Shown here: in pieces, positions 12,589-23,829 of the stretch
Layout of the letters: each line of letters opens with the position of its first letter
Numbering within the stretch: position 1 is the stretch's first letter
Source of the DNA: Rotaria sp. Silwood1
Lineage: Eukaryota > Rotifera > Eurotatoria > Philodinida > Philodinidae
Direction of reading: 5' to 3'
Length of the DNA stretch: 64,000 nt
Assembly: GCA_905250075.1 (NCBI GenBank)
Contig: CAJNOP010000037.1
Span: forward strand, 208,540-272,539
Made by a program: the position numbers and the translations under genes
The notes under the pieces: generated by a model
Databases searched by the model: none
Told to the model about the DNA's origin: nothing
Seen by the model: only the letters and a program-made list of their open reading frames with translations

Positions 12589-13647
12589 TTACTTATATTT
12601 GGGTTTGCTTTAGAAAAAAGATCTGTTTCGCTTTTTATTTTACTCTTCTTTGGATCTGTATTTTTTTTGTTATTCTGATTCTTTAATTTGGTTGCTTTTT
12701 TTACAAAAAAAAAATGCATATAAAATGAATAATTGCATACATGAAAAAAAACCAATAAGACTATTTTGTATAAAAGAAAAAAAGATATTTAATATCAAGT
12801 AGAACTATACGATTTTTTATTCGATTTATTGAAATCAATTCTAGAAGAATCAGCTTTTGATGGATTTCAAATCGAAGAAATAAGTTTTCCTGATAGCATA
12901 CCATTGATAATGAAGCCATCAGTTTCTCTTCTGTTATACTATTCTGCTTATCAACATTTGCCATTATTTAACACCAGATGGTATTCACAAACATGCTTTT
13001 CTGTGCCACTTATTCTCTTTAACAAATTATTTTATATTTTCTAAAATGGTCCACAACTACGTTCACTCAGTGCATTTTTAACTAAACGATAAATTTCAAC
13101 AGAGTTTTCTCTAATTATACTTAAGCTTCTATTTTTCTAGTCTCTTTTTCTTTTGAAATATCATATAGAGGCAAGATAAGAAAGATTTGTTTCATTAATG
13201 GCAAATAAATATTTCCGCATTTTCTTCTGTGCATTTTTTTTTTTTTTGTTAAAATCCGAAAAAAACTGACTAGAACAAGATATACAAATACATGTCATTG
13301 TGGCAAAAAGAAAAAAATCAAATACACACAACACAACAAAAGTGAATAAAGTGTATACGGATAAAAAAGAAAAGAGGCATACTGAGACAAAGCAAAAAAA
13401 AAACGAAATAAAACACGGCTATAAAACAAAGCACACACGAAAATGTAATAAAGACAAATATTGCAAAAAAAAAAAAGAAAAACGTTGACTTTGATTTCTT
13501 CGAAAAAGACAAAAGAGAAAAACGATTTGTTCAGATATTGGCAGTTTTGTTTTTCGTTTCGAGAATTAGAGATCACAGTTTATTCTGGCACAGAAAGGAT
13601 TTAGAAACAAGAAAAAAGAAAGAAAAGCAACGAGAGATTTTGATTGA
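12589..13647. other. Convergent intergenic region
   Basis: Lies between the 3' ends of the MFSD14-like gene and the helix-turn-helix gene. It is AT-rich, with poly-A and poly-T runs and A/AG-rich stretches near 13300-13640 that open frames on both strands by composition only. No gene or repeat family was recognised. Confidence 0.4.
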
Positions 13648-15552
13648 CTAGGCAATAGTATTGTTATTCTCTTTAAGACGTAATTCAGCAGCTATACGAC
13701 GATCATGTTCCTTGAGATAAAGTGTTCGATATGTATCTCGTTCTTCTAGAAAATAATTTTTTTTTATTAATTGTTTTTATCTAAGAAATTCAAATACTAA
13801 CGTGCTATAGATACAAGTAAATGTTGAAGTTTTTCTTGAAAATAAGTCATAGTATTAAAGGAACTATCAAAATGTTGAACAAACGCTAAAACGAACAAAA
13901 ATTTTTTTTTTTTCAAAAAAGAAAAAAAAAACAAAATTTTGTTTTTTCTTCATACTTTCAATTGATTGTGTACTCATTTCTAGACTTGTTTTTGGTTCTT
14001 TAGCTGTTGAATCAACTAGTGTTGTTATTGTTGTTGATGATGATGCTGATGGTGATGATGTTAAACCATTATGATGAAGATGATGAGAATGATGTCCATT
14101 TGGTCGATTAACAACTGAATGTAATAAACGATTCAATGTGCCTGTTAATCTTTTCGTTGAATTTGATGATGATGATACTGGTAAACTAGTTGCAACATTT
14201 ATTTTATTTGGTAATGTTTGTATTGATGGAGAGGAAGGTGATGAACAATGAAAATCATTATCTTGTTCAACTTTAATTATAATTGGTGTTGTTGTTGATA
14301 CATCATCCATACCATTTGTTATTGTTATATGTGTTGGTGATAATGAATTACTTGGATTTACTGTCTGATCACTATGTGGACTTGTTTGATTATCACCATT
14401 ATTTGTTATATGATGATTTGTATTACCATCATCATCATCATCTGTTAATACATCAGCTGAACTATTTCCACCAATATAACATTGTGAACTTTCTAAAAAC
14501 AATAAACAAAAAAATAAATTATTGAAATTTGAAATTAAAATAAATAAGAATTGATTTAAAAATCTTTACCACTAGCATTTTCATCAACAGAATCAAAACG
14601 AAATTGTGCAGATGTTGAATCAACTTGTTTATCACTAAAAAATGAAAAAAATATATATTCAATAGAACTTAATTTAATTCTTTTTTTCTCTATCTCTTAC
14701 CTATCTAATTGAATATTATATTTTTTAATAAAATTTGAACACCATGAACGTGATGCAGCAAAATCTGGATTTCCGGTTAATTCTCTCATTGTTGCTAATG
14801 CATAGGAATGAAAATCACGATTATTTACACGTTCACCATTTTCTTGTCGTGTTTGAATCCATTCAAGTATACGTGAATGTGCTTCTTTATTTCGTATAGC
14901 TGATGTACGTTCACCATTTGGTTTTTGATATAACCATGAAGCTATTGTTGATGGTGCAACTTGAAATAATTTTGATGCTGCTTTAACACCATGTTTTTCA
15001 GCATATTCATGTATTCGTACTTTTTGTTCAGGTGAAACAAGTTTATATGAACCACGTATACGTTTTTGTGCTGGACGATCAATTTTACGCTTACGTTTAT
15101 TATTATTTTGATAATCAATTTGATTTCTTGGTGGTGATGACGATGATGATTGAACGGTTGATAAACCAGATGATGGAGTGAGTAATTGTTGTTGAACAGC
15201 AACAGTGAATGCATCGAATTTATTCAGTGATTTAGATGAATCATTCGTTTGTCCTTTCATTTTTAATGTTGGAGAAGTTGCTGTTGATGATGAATCACCT
15301 GGATCAAGTTGAGGTAAAACAGCCATGAAATCCTGTTGTTTTTTTTTTGTAAATAAAGAAAAAATACATTTTTTCCTGAAAAAAAAAAGATAAAATGAAT
15401 TTTCAACTTACAGCAATCATACTTTCATCAGCTGTATAATCAATAGGTTCAATTTTTTGATGATGTTGATTGCTTAGAGTATTTGCTACCGAGCCTAATG
15501 GCGTCGATGCATGTGAATTCGTCGTTTTTGTCGATATTGAATGATCACTCAT
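13648..15552 (-). CDS. CENP-B-type helix-turn-helix DNA-binding protein
   Basis: Six exons (approximately 15412-15552, 14701-15332, 14570-14634, 13956-14492, 13802-13885, 13648-13745) join in phase to about 518 residues. Exon 1 starts MSDHSISTKTTNSHAS. Exon 2 encodes a basic KRKRKIDRPAQKRIRG patch, a first HTH (SPEQKVRIHEYAEKHG through VAPSTIASWLYQ) and a second, CENPB/Tc5-type HTH (RILEWIQTRQENGERVNNRD through FAASRSWCSNFIKKYNIQ). The W-I and F-aS-W-F-K-Y pattern is typical of CENP-B, pogo and jerky proteins. Exon 4 is a Ser/Thr/His/Asp-rich linker. The last two exons encode a charged helical tail ending LRLKENNNTIA. No DDE transposase domain follows, so it is either a domesticated pogo-like protein or a host nuclear factor. 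The function is not known to me. Confidence 0.8.
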
Positions 15553-17833
15553 TGAAATAGAATATGGCTAAAACAGAAAAAAAAGATTTTTTTTTTTTTC
15601 TTTTCTATATATTATCCGAAAATATTCATAGAAAATCTCATAGACGAAGAAGTAATAACAAGAATTTCTTTCCTTTTTCATATCTTCATCAGTACCTGCT
15701 TTCGCTGCTACGTCTTCTTCAAACAACAAAAAAATTGATAGAGTAAGTTCAGTCGGCTACTACTACCTTTTTCTTTATACTGAAATGAATGACAGAAAAA
15801 AGTATGTGTGTGGAAAGAAAAAAGACAGAGAAAAAGAGAACGAGACGAACTTTTTTTTCTGTTTGTTACCGAAGTGCTCAATTCGACTTCTTTCATATAT
15901 ATATAGTAGTCACCGAGCGCAAGTTAAAAAAAAGTGGAAAGAGAAGAGTCGTGTTCAACGACAACACCACTCTTTTTTTCTATTGTGTATGTGTGTTCGT
16001 CTTCTTCATTCTCAGTCTTTTTTTTTTCTGTATGTGTGCGCGCATTTGGCGTCTGCAAATACATCAATGCGAGCGAGAGTAGACAGATAGAAAAGAGGGA
16101 AAAAAAGAGGAAAAAAAGTTGGGGCCGAAAACGAATGGGAAACGCACGAACTCTTTTATGCTTTCTCGATGTTGGTAATAGTGAAGGAAACAGAGGGAGA
16201 GAGAGAGGGAACGGAACCAAATGGAAAGAGCAAAACAGAAAAGGAGGGCAACCAACCATCGGAAAAAATAATCTAAGAGAAAGGAAAGAGAAACAAAGTT
16301 GTCTGGAAATGTGTATAGATGTGGAGTATGTACAAAAAAATGCACACGAACACATAGCATCTATCTCTAGAGTTTCTTTCTTCTTGAACTTCCGCACGCG
16401 CGTCTGCTCGCGTGTTCTTATACTACGAAACATTGCGAATAGGGAAAAAGAACGGACGCACGACGATCGATATAGGTTACGTCGTTGTAAAAATAACATG
16501 GAACAAGGATAAAAGAAAAGAGTTCACCAAAACTATCATCATCATCATCATCTTCATCATCATCATCAACATATAAGTAAATAGACGGCAACGAGTACCT
16601 AAATTATTTCTAGGAACAAATATAAACGAACGTTATTCTCTGACAGAATAGCGGAATAGAACAACATATTTTCGACTTTAATTACACATCAACATATACT
16701 ATGGGAAGCAAGATGCTCTCGGCAACGACAAAAGAAAGAGAAGAGAAGTCGAGGCGAAAAAGCGGACGGAACGGAAAAAAGTGTGTCTCGCGCTCGGAAA
16801 GTTGACGACCGATGATGGCGGTAGAATAAGCCGTAGTAGCATCTTCTGTTCTACTGCAATGTTGTTCGTCAGGAACGAACGCGCGGGCGCACGCATACAC
16901 ACAGCGACGAAGAAGAAAAGTTGAGTATAGTCGTATAGGTTTTTCCGTACCGCATCTGCTCCCGTTGGTGTATTTACTTTACGTGTGTGTGCTCTCTCTC
17001 TCTCTCTCGCTATGTTGGGGACTACATAACTGGAAAAGTCAGACGTGTGTGCTTCGATGATGAGCAAGCTATGTTGAGGAATATGATCTTTGGTTATATG
17101 CACACGCGCGAGTGAGAATAACGTCGTTTTCGCGTCATCGAGAGAAAAAGATGAATGATGAATGAATATGAGAAAAGACGGAAATGGACGTATAGGCAAG
17201 CAGACAATCGTCAAGAACTTTCATGATAATAATACCACATTGCATATTGCAGTATATTACTTAAAATTTAATCAATTTTACATTGCTTCAAATACTTTTA
17301 AATGAATATGGAGAGATGATTCAATTACATAATTTTATTTGAATGATAGCTATAGAAAAATAATGTTCAAGTTTTAAATTAAATCTACGAAGAATAATCT
17401 TCGATAGTCTTTTGATTTCGTCATTGATTGATTCTACTAAACTGTGTTACAATTCTATAGTACAGCCGCGAGCTAGATTATAAAAACATGATTATTTCAA
17501 TATGTTTTACAATATCGAGTTAATGATCAATAGGGCAAAAAAATAATAATAAAATCATCAAGACTTAAACATGTGCCAATCATCGATGATTCTTTGCAGG
17601 TAGAACATTTTTTTTCAAACGTGCAATATAATAACAATGATTGCATACTTGATCAATTTCACCAGCGATTCGAGGCATGACTATTCATACATTTAACTAT
17701 ATTCATAGGTTGTTATTTATGCTTCACTGAATCGACTGTTTTACTCATCTTAGTATTTAACATGCATTCAAACGCATCTATCTTCATTTTCATCTAATTT
17801 AATAGCACAAAACATACACATCCATAAACAATC
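15553..17833. promoter_or_regulatory. Divergent, CpG-richer regulatory stretch with low-complexity tracts
   Basis: About 2.3 kb between two divergent starts. From roughly 15780 to 17200 it is clearly richer in G+C and CG dinucleotides than its surroundings, with long purine-rich and pyrimidine-rich blocks, a CAT/ATC trinucleotide run at about 16537-16570 and a CT run near 16989-17008. Many overlapping frames stay open on both strands here, which composition explains. It probably contains promoters and 5' leaders for the HTH gene and perhaps the EF-hand gene. From 17220 on it returns to plain AT-rich sequence. Confidence 0.45.
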
Positions 17834-18400
17834 ATGGGACAGAGTTCAAGTCGTAGACCACACACTCAATGGGATTTGGACAGATTAGCACAAGCTACTG
17901 GTTTATCTCCTTATGAAGTTTCAGAGGTCTATGAAGAATTTCGGCAGGCAGCTGGTCGTGATGGACTATTAAGTAAACAGGAGTTTAGTAAAATCTATAG
18001 TCGGTTTCCTGGTTCTCAATCCCAAGATTCACAATACATGAAAGCTCAAATTCCTCGTATTTTTCGTACATTTGATCGTGATAATTCAGGAAAACTTTCA
18101 TTCGAAGAATTTCTTAGTGCTGTTGTTATGATGAATCATGATATGCCTCGACGTGATCGTATTGGATTCCTTATTGATCAAAACAATATTTATGGCAATG
18201 AGTATGGTGATGGACGAATTACATCTGAATATGGTGAGCAAGTCTTTGAATATCTCAATAATTATTATGGTTTACCTCGTGGCAGTGCAAATCAATGTTG
18301 GCAACAAGTTGATACGAATAATCGTGGTTATGTCACTCGGGAAGAGCTTATGGATTACATTACTCAACAAGACGCCTACACTCAACGCTATTCATACTAG
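17834..18400 (+). CDS. EF-hand calcium-binding protein, probably N-myristoylated
   Basis: A single-exon, 188-residue protein. MGQSSSRR fits an N-myristoylation signal (Gly2, Ser6), and the layout is like neuronal calcium sensor and recoverin relatives. Canonical EF loops are DRDNSGKLSFEE at 81-92 and DTNNRGYVTREE at 160-171. The first hand (AAGRDGLLSKQE) is degenerate and lacks the leading Asp. The third (about 115-130, DQNNIYGNEYGDGRITSEYG) has an insertion between its acidic residues and may not bind calcium. It ends Tyr/Gln-rich (QDAYTQRYSY). ATG 17834 is the only reasonable start and follows AT-rich sequence. It has no introns, unlike most neighbours, and a decayed copy lies just downstream. 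The specific subfamily is unclear. Confidence 0.85.
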   Translation: MGQSSSRRPHTQWDLDRLAQATGLSPYEVSEVYEEFRQAAGRDGLLSKQEFSKIYSRFPGSQSQDSQYMKAQIPRIFRTFDRDNSGKLSFEEFLSAVVMMNHDMPRRDRIGFLIDQNNIYGNEYGDGRITSEYGEQVFEYLNNYYGLPRGSANQCWQQVDTNNRGYVTREELMDYITQQDAYTQRYSY

Positions 18401-18820
18401 ATTTTTGTTATATTTATTAATCACATATATCATAAATATCAATATAGTTATTTTTCTTTTTTCAGAAGTGAGTTTCTCATATAATATTTCTACTAAGCTA
18501 CTTATATATCTCAAACTAGTTAGAAACAGAAACGTACTATTTTTAAAAAATTAAAAATAAAGCTAAATAATAATAGAAAAAATCTACTTAAAATCTTCAT
18601 GCACTTGAAATGGCTAAAAATTCAAAACAAAATTTGTTATTTGACTCCTAAATAGAAAATATCAAACATATTCTCATTATATATGATAAACAAATATTGC
18701 TGATGTGATGTCTAATGTGAGGCATTCACAGTGTCCTTCAGTAACGAGTAATCAATAAGTAGAGAAAAAAAATTTATTATCTTATATGATATATAGTTTG
18801 TGTGAAAAGATTATAAAAGG

Positions 18821-18920
18821 NNNNNNNNNNNNNNNNNNNNNNNNNNNNNNNNNNNNNNNNNNNNNNNNNNNNNNNNNNNNNNNNNNNNNNNNNNNNNNNN
18901 NNNNNNNNNNNNNNNNNNNN
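18821..18920. other. Assembly gap (100 N)
   Basis: Exactly 100 N, the usual placeholder for a gap of unknown size. It lies between the EF-hand gene and its decayed copy, so the real distance between them is unknown. Confidence 0.98.
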
Positions 18921-19019
18921 ATTTGAACATCATGATGTAACCGATATAAATAAGTGTATTGAGCTTTATTCTAATCTTTGTATCATTTAATCGAAACGTA
19001 CAGGTAAGAAAAAAAAAGT

Positions 19020-19340
19020 AATCGTGCAGTTCGTATTTGTCGTTCTTTTGACCAAGGTCATAGAAGCATAAAATCATTTGATAAATTTTTTAGCACTGTT
19101 GTCATCGTAAATCATGACATGCCTTGAAATAATCGTATTGTTTTTATTGATATTTAAGAAATCGATGATTTTCGACACCAACAAGATGATGAGTAGATCT
19201 CAATACAATACAGTCGACTAATATTTCGATTATCATTGTTTACTTATTGACATAGAACATCAATATTGAAAATAAGTTTTTATCAATAATCACGACTATA
19301 TTTTTCCAGTGGAACTCGTGAAATATTTTACGTGACATTT
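19020..19340 (+). pseudogene. Decayed copy of the upstream EF-hand gene
   Basis: The DNA aligns with the middle and 3' part of the gene at 17834-18400. AAATCATGACATGCCTTGAA then TAATCGTATTG and TTATTGAT copies the gene's AATCATGATATGCCTCGACG then TGATCGTATTG and TTATTGAT. Further on, CAATAATCACGACTATATTT and GGAACTCGTGAAATATTTTA correspond to its ACGAATAATCGTGGTTATGT and GGAAGAGCTTATGGATTACA. Stops and small deletions are spread through it, including a stop in place of Arg just after the HDMP motif, and the third EF-hand is largely lost. The 5' half is missing or lies in the gap. Confidence 0.7.
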
Positions 19341-21660
19341 GAATTAAAATTGACAATAATATCGAGTTATTTTGTTAATTATTTGCTAAACATTTGATGA
19401 TATTCATAATAAGATTTAATTTTTATGTATTGTGTTTAGTCTTAAAAAAAGAATATAAATATTTGTTGTTGGGTTTCTGAAATATGCAGAGATGGACTTG
19501 AAAATTGATCAAAAAAATCAAAGGGAGTTCAATTCATATTAAGGTTTCGAATAGGACTGGATGGCACAGAAAAAACATCCCATGCGAGAAGTTGCTTTGT
19601 TTCATCCAATGCTGTAGGTTTCAATGGATAATGCGTCTAGAATGAAGATTTTTTTAAGCCTCTAATTGACTTCCATGATATTCTTTTTCTATCGTTCGTG
19701 CACTCCTCTATATGCTTTCGTTTACGTTCATTAACTTCACATATTAATTTTTTACTATCCATCAAAATCATAATGATTTCTTCAAAAACAAATTTGTCTT
19801 TAAGTTGTTGAGTTCTTGTTGAACTTCAACGAATACTATGATGAATTCCATCGTCACTGCATGAGATCCATTTGGATTAATTCGATTTTCTCAGGATTTA
19901 AGATCTGCTATGTTTTCTATAAAGTTTCAACATCATGCTTCTAAATATTAAAAAGTACTAATATAACTTCTTCAGTGCATTTTCCATCCATGTCTTCTTA
20001 GCTTCTGATAAGTTTACTTATTTTTTTTAGATCATTGAAGATTGCTAAAGATCTTTTTACACTTTGATGCAATTCAATGGATTTCTTCAGATATTATTGG
20101 GTTCAGATCTAGTCTGTGCTTGTTATGAATCTGTAGAATACATGAGAAATTTTTATCAACCGATTCGTTTTCTTGGAATCAAAACTTGAAAAAAATTATG
20201 TTGGAAATTAATTTGAAGTGTAGATAATAATGATTCTTCATAGCCATGGTGTTTTATCTCAACAATGAAGAGTTATGCCGAGAAGAATATTGAAAAATTT
20301 ATATGAGGTTGAAGCATACAGAATTCCGTAAAATTCATGCTATTTTTCCATTTGTTAAACTTCTATAAAAATAATAAAAGCTTTTAAATTAAAAATTTAC
20401 AAAGGAAAAAGTAAGAAATAAAACTATCTCTATTGATAAAAGAGAGTAATTATAAGGGGATAAGAAATTCTATGAGCAAATACACCTACAGGATAGTTTA
20501 AATCCATCATTCGTCAGACAGATTCGGAAATTTTCCATGAGTAAAAAAAGGAAGTACTATGGAACGAGAATTTTATCCGATCTCATCCTATCAAATGGGA
20601 TATTTCAAGATCTACTTCTCTCATAGATTAGAGTAGGATAAGAAGTGCTTCCTCCCATTAATAACCTTGTTTCATATGTTTCTTACATCATGAGATTATT
20701 CCACAAGACAATATATTCTTTAGCTCCTGATATCTGACAGATTTTTTTTCTTTTCTGAGATCAACAGCTTACACTTCTTGCATCGAGATGACGATAAAGT
20801 GCACAAAAGACATCTTATTCATTGGAAAAAGTTCAAACCATCTGAACTGTTTTAGCATTTCATATTATTGATTTTATATATATATTGACTATTGAAATTT
20901 GAACTTGCAAGATAGAATATGTACAGTATTATTTTAGAAGTTTTGATAATTTGTTTTGATCGGCTTTTTGAGTTGTAACTTATTTGCTTTTAAGGATAAT
21001 GTAATCGGCTTAAACTTTCGAAGAAACGGCGAGCCAGAACAATAGTGAGAGGCATTTAAATAAACATCTAAACATGCAATGAAACTAAAGAAATAGCTAA
21101 TGAAGAGATATGTGTTTACATTATTACTTCATGATCAATCGATACAGACTATTTAGTTAAAAAAAAAGACATTAGCATCAACCAGCATAATTTCTCTCTT
21201 ATAACACGATAAAATAAAACTTTTTATTTATGTTAAATACAGTTTACACATTGTCAGTATGATTATAATGCACTGAATACAAGAGCAAATGGAAAGTAAA
21301 AAGAAAATAAATATAGTAATGTGAATTTTTCTTCATACAATTATGAAACATTCCTTAAGAACACCAGTGTTCATTGTAATCTGTCAAGCAGTAGTAGAAA
21401 ATTTCATTTTTCATTTTTTATACGTCTTGAAGAGAACATCATCTAAAATCGTCCAACCAAAGCTTTTAGCTCATTTCAAAGTTCTATAGAATCGGTAGTA
21501 TTTACTAACTATTCACCATTACTTACCCACCTATCATGAAGAAACAATTGACAGTCGTCCTATGGATGTCTACTGAGATTACACTTCAACAGATCACAAG
21601 TTTTTTTCGTGAAATATACTGAAAAATAGAACGTCAGCAGCTGAAAACAAATATGATCTT
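19341..21660. other. Gene-free stretch with a weak minus-strand coding trace
   Basis: No intact gene. Between about 19640 and 20110 the minus strand gives interrupted but coding-like text, for example SIELHQSVKRSLAIFNDLKK and later GSHAVTMEFIIVFVEVQQEL. It suggests a dead gene with a helical, perhaps coiled-coil, product. I could not name it. The rest is AT-rich with no recognised repeat. Confidence 0.3.
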
Positions 21661-21664
21661 TAAA

Positions 21665-22670
21665 AATATCCTATGTCATCTACTTATGGGTGCTGTATAA
21701 AGGGATGTTTTACAATAATTGACGATAAATTGTCAATAAAATATTTTTATACTTTTCTTTACGTAGGAGACCATAATCCTTATAACATATATATCTAATC
21801 AAGATCTTTACTCTTTCAAAGTTTCAACCCTCTAACTAAAATTAATGCTGAAATACGTCCACAAGATTCAAATACATGAATATTTGTACATAAGTTTTGT
21901 AATTTTTTCAATATATAATCAAATCATGATAGAATAACTAAGAACTATTTTAACTATGCACGAACCCATTTATATCTAGAGCCTTTTAGGTTTAAATGCA
22001 GGTTTCATCTTACATGTCCATCAATGACGAAAATAGAAAATTTTTTAAATGTATTGTGTTGAATTTAGAATGTAACAGACAATATGATGTATTGATTACC
22101 TGGTTCATAGCACAATTATGTCAGAAACATACAATGCCAGCACGAAGCGATGCTCAATTTGATGATGTATAGAAAGAATAGAAAACGGGACGCGTGTAAT
22201 GAAAGAAAACGTTTGCATAGTGTACTTGACACATCTCTACAGTTAACAAAAGCAATTACAAAAGAATCAAAGAAATTTTTCGACAATACAACATTAATAA
22301 AATGCTGGACAAATGCCAGAGCAATAACAGCTGGTCCTACAAAACAACGGAGAAGATGCTCATACACATTGAGTTTTGTTATAATTTACACTTTTGAAAA
22401 ACATTGTGTCGTAGAGTTTCGTTCCGTTAGGAACCTATAAATATCACTAGTCAAGAAATAGAGATGTGAGGAAAATCAATACGAAAGTTCATGTAATTCA
22501 ACATTAATTTTAGGTAAAGAGCTGAAACTTTGAAAGACTCAAGACCTTGATTAGATATATATGTTATAAACATTATAGCCTTCTACGTAAAGAAAAGTAC
22601 GAAAAATTTCAATGACAAATTATCGTCAGTTATCATCGGACACTATTTGAGTAGATGGGTAACGATAAAA
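21665..22670. mobile_element. Inverted-repeat element, arms about 190 bases
   Basis: The left arm (about 21670-21862) and the right arm (about 22500-22665) are reverse complements at roughly 75-80 percent by eye. The best block is CTTTTCTTTACGTAG then ATAACATATATATCTAATCA on the left, mirrored at 22540-22600. The 640-base interior has overlapping open frames on both strands (22116-22440) that resemble nothing known. It is a MITE-like or truncated TIR element; no target duplication was found. Confidence 0.6.
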
Positions 22671-23829
22671 AGTCGGCATAGGCTACCTATTCCATAACAG
22701 TTCTAGAGAAACTAATAATTTGAATTCGACTATTGTAGATGATGCTCTCTTGAGTCTGCATAAAATAAATGAAAAATTTAAGGTTTCCATAGTACCTCGG
22801 TTTCTTCTTTGCCACTCTCTTATGATAAGGTACGTACAACACGAAATTCGAATAAAATTTATTATGGGTGCTTATTTATACACTATTCCATCAAACCTGA
22901 GTTATTAATTCAAAAACTGTTTTTTTAGCTTTCATAATTAGCTTTTTGCAAATCGAAAAAGTCTAGAAAACGAAAGAAAGTCAGTTTGTGCAAGAAACTC
23001 TTGTTCTTTCAATTTATGTGAAATTTTCTACATTAGTTTTTCGTTCAGTTTCTGTAATAATTTCTTTTCACATTCAGCATTAAAAACGCATTATAAATAC
23101 ACTATTATATTCAAGCAAAACTTATAATTGTTGATAGAGATGACGACCCTACATGGTACTATTTGGATATTCTAGTACTTTTCTAAACATATCTAACTTT
23201 GCTGTGGCAATGATGAAGTCAAAAGCTTTACCTTATCAATGTATCGTACTATCACCAACAATAGAATCCTTTGATTTGCTTTTGTATTGTTTGCGTGCTC
23301 GCTAACATAATTTGCTTTTCGTTAATCGGAGACTAAATTAATCTGATTCTGGTCAGAATTCTCAATTTTTATCAACAAGATTAAACTTTTATGTGATAAA
23401 ATTGTTAGACTTGGAATCAGAGTAAACAACTGAATCAAGTGACGTATATTCTTATTGTTTCTCTTGGCTTCGATTTTCTTTGAGTCTTTATCACAAGTGA
23501 CAGCTACAATTTTCTTAAAAAAGTCAAGATAAAGAAAAGTTTGAAAACATACATCCACCCCGATCGACTTTTGACGGTGAGTTTGAAAAAAAAAATAGTC
23601 ACAGAAGCAGGACAAACCGGTGAGGCGAAAACTTTCGCATCAAATGAAAACAATGAGCTTTATGCAACGTATAATTTTCTTTTCTTTTCCCAATATTTTC
23701 TTTAGTCTAAAAAATAATTGAGAAAAATTAGCCAACATTTTTTCTTGATAATCGTTCCAAGTTAGATTTAAATCTTATATGAACAAAGCAAAAGGTCTCG
23801 TGTGAATTTCGTGCTATGTGCGCCTTTCT
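22671..23829. other. Intergenic stretch downstream of the TRAF gene
   Basis: AT-rich sequence between the inverted-repeat element and the TRAF stop codon. Short open frames near 22720 and 23322 have no recognisable content. No repeat or RNA gene seen. Confidence 0.4.

Noticed and set aside
13295-13576. Lys/Thr-rich and Phe/Tyr-rich mirror frames
   Set aside because: Composition of an A-rich tract read on both strands; no homology or exon context.
15785-17214. Several 90-190-codon open frames on both strands
   Set aside because: They overlap each other in opposite directions, are full of Lys/Arg/Glu on one strand and Phe/Ser/Leu on the other, and follow the purine/pyrimidine bias of the DNA. 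No splice or domain evidence.
22116-22440. Overlapping frames on opposite strands inside the 21.7-22.7 kb element as a transposase
   Set aside because: Too short, mutually antisense and without DDE or zinc-finger motifs.
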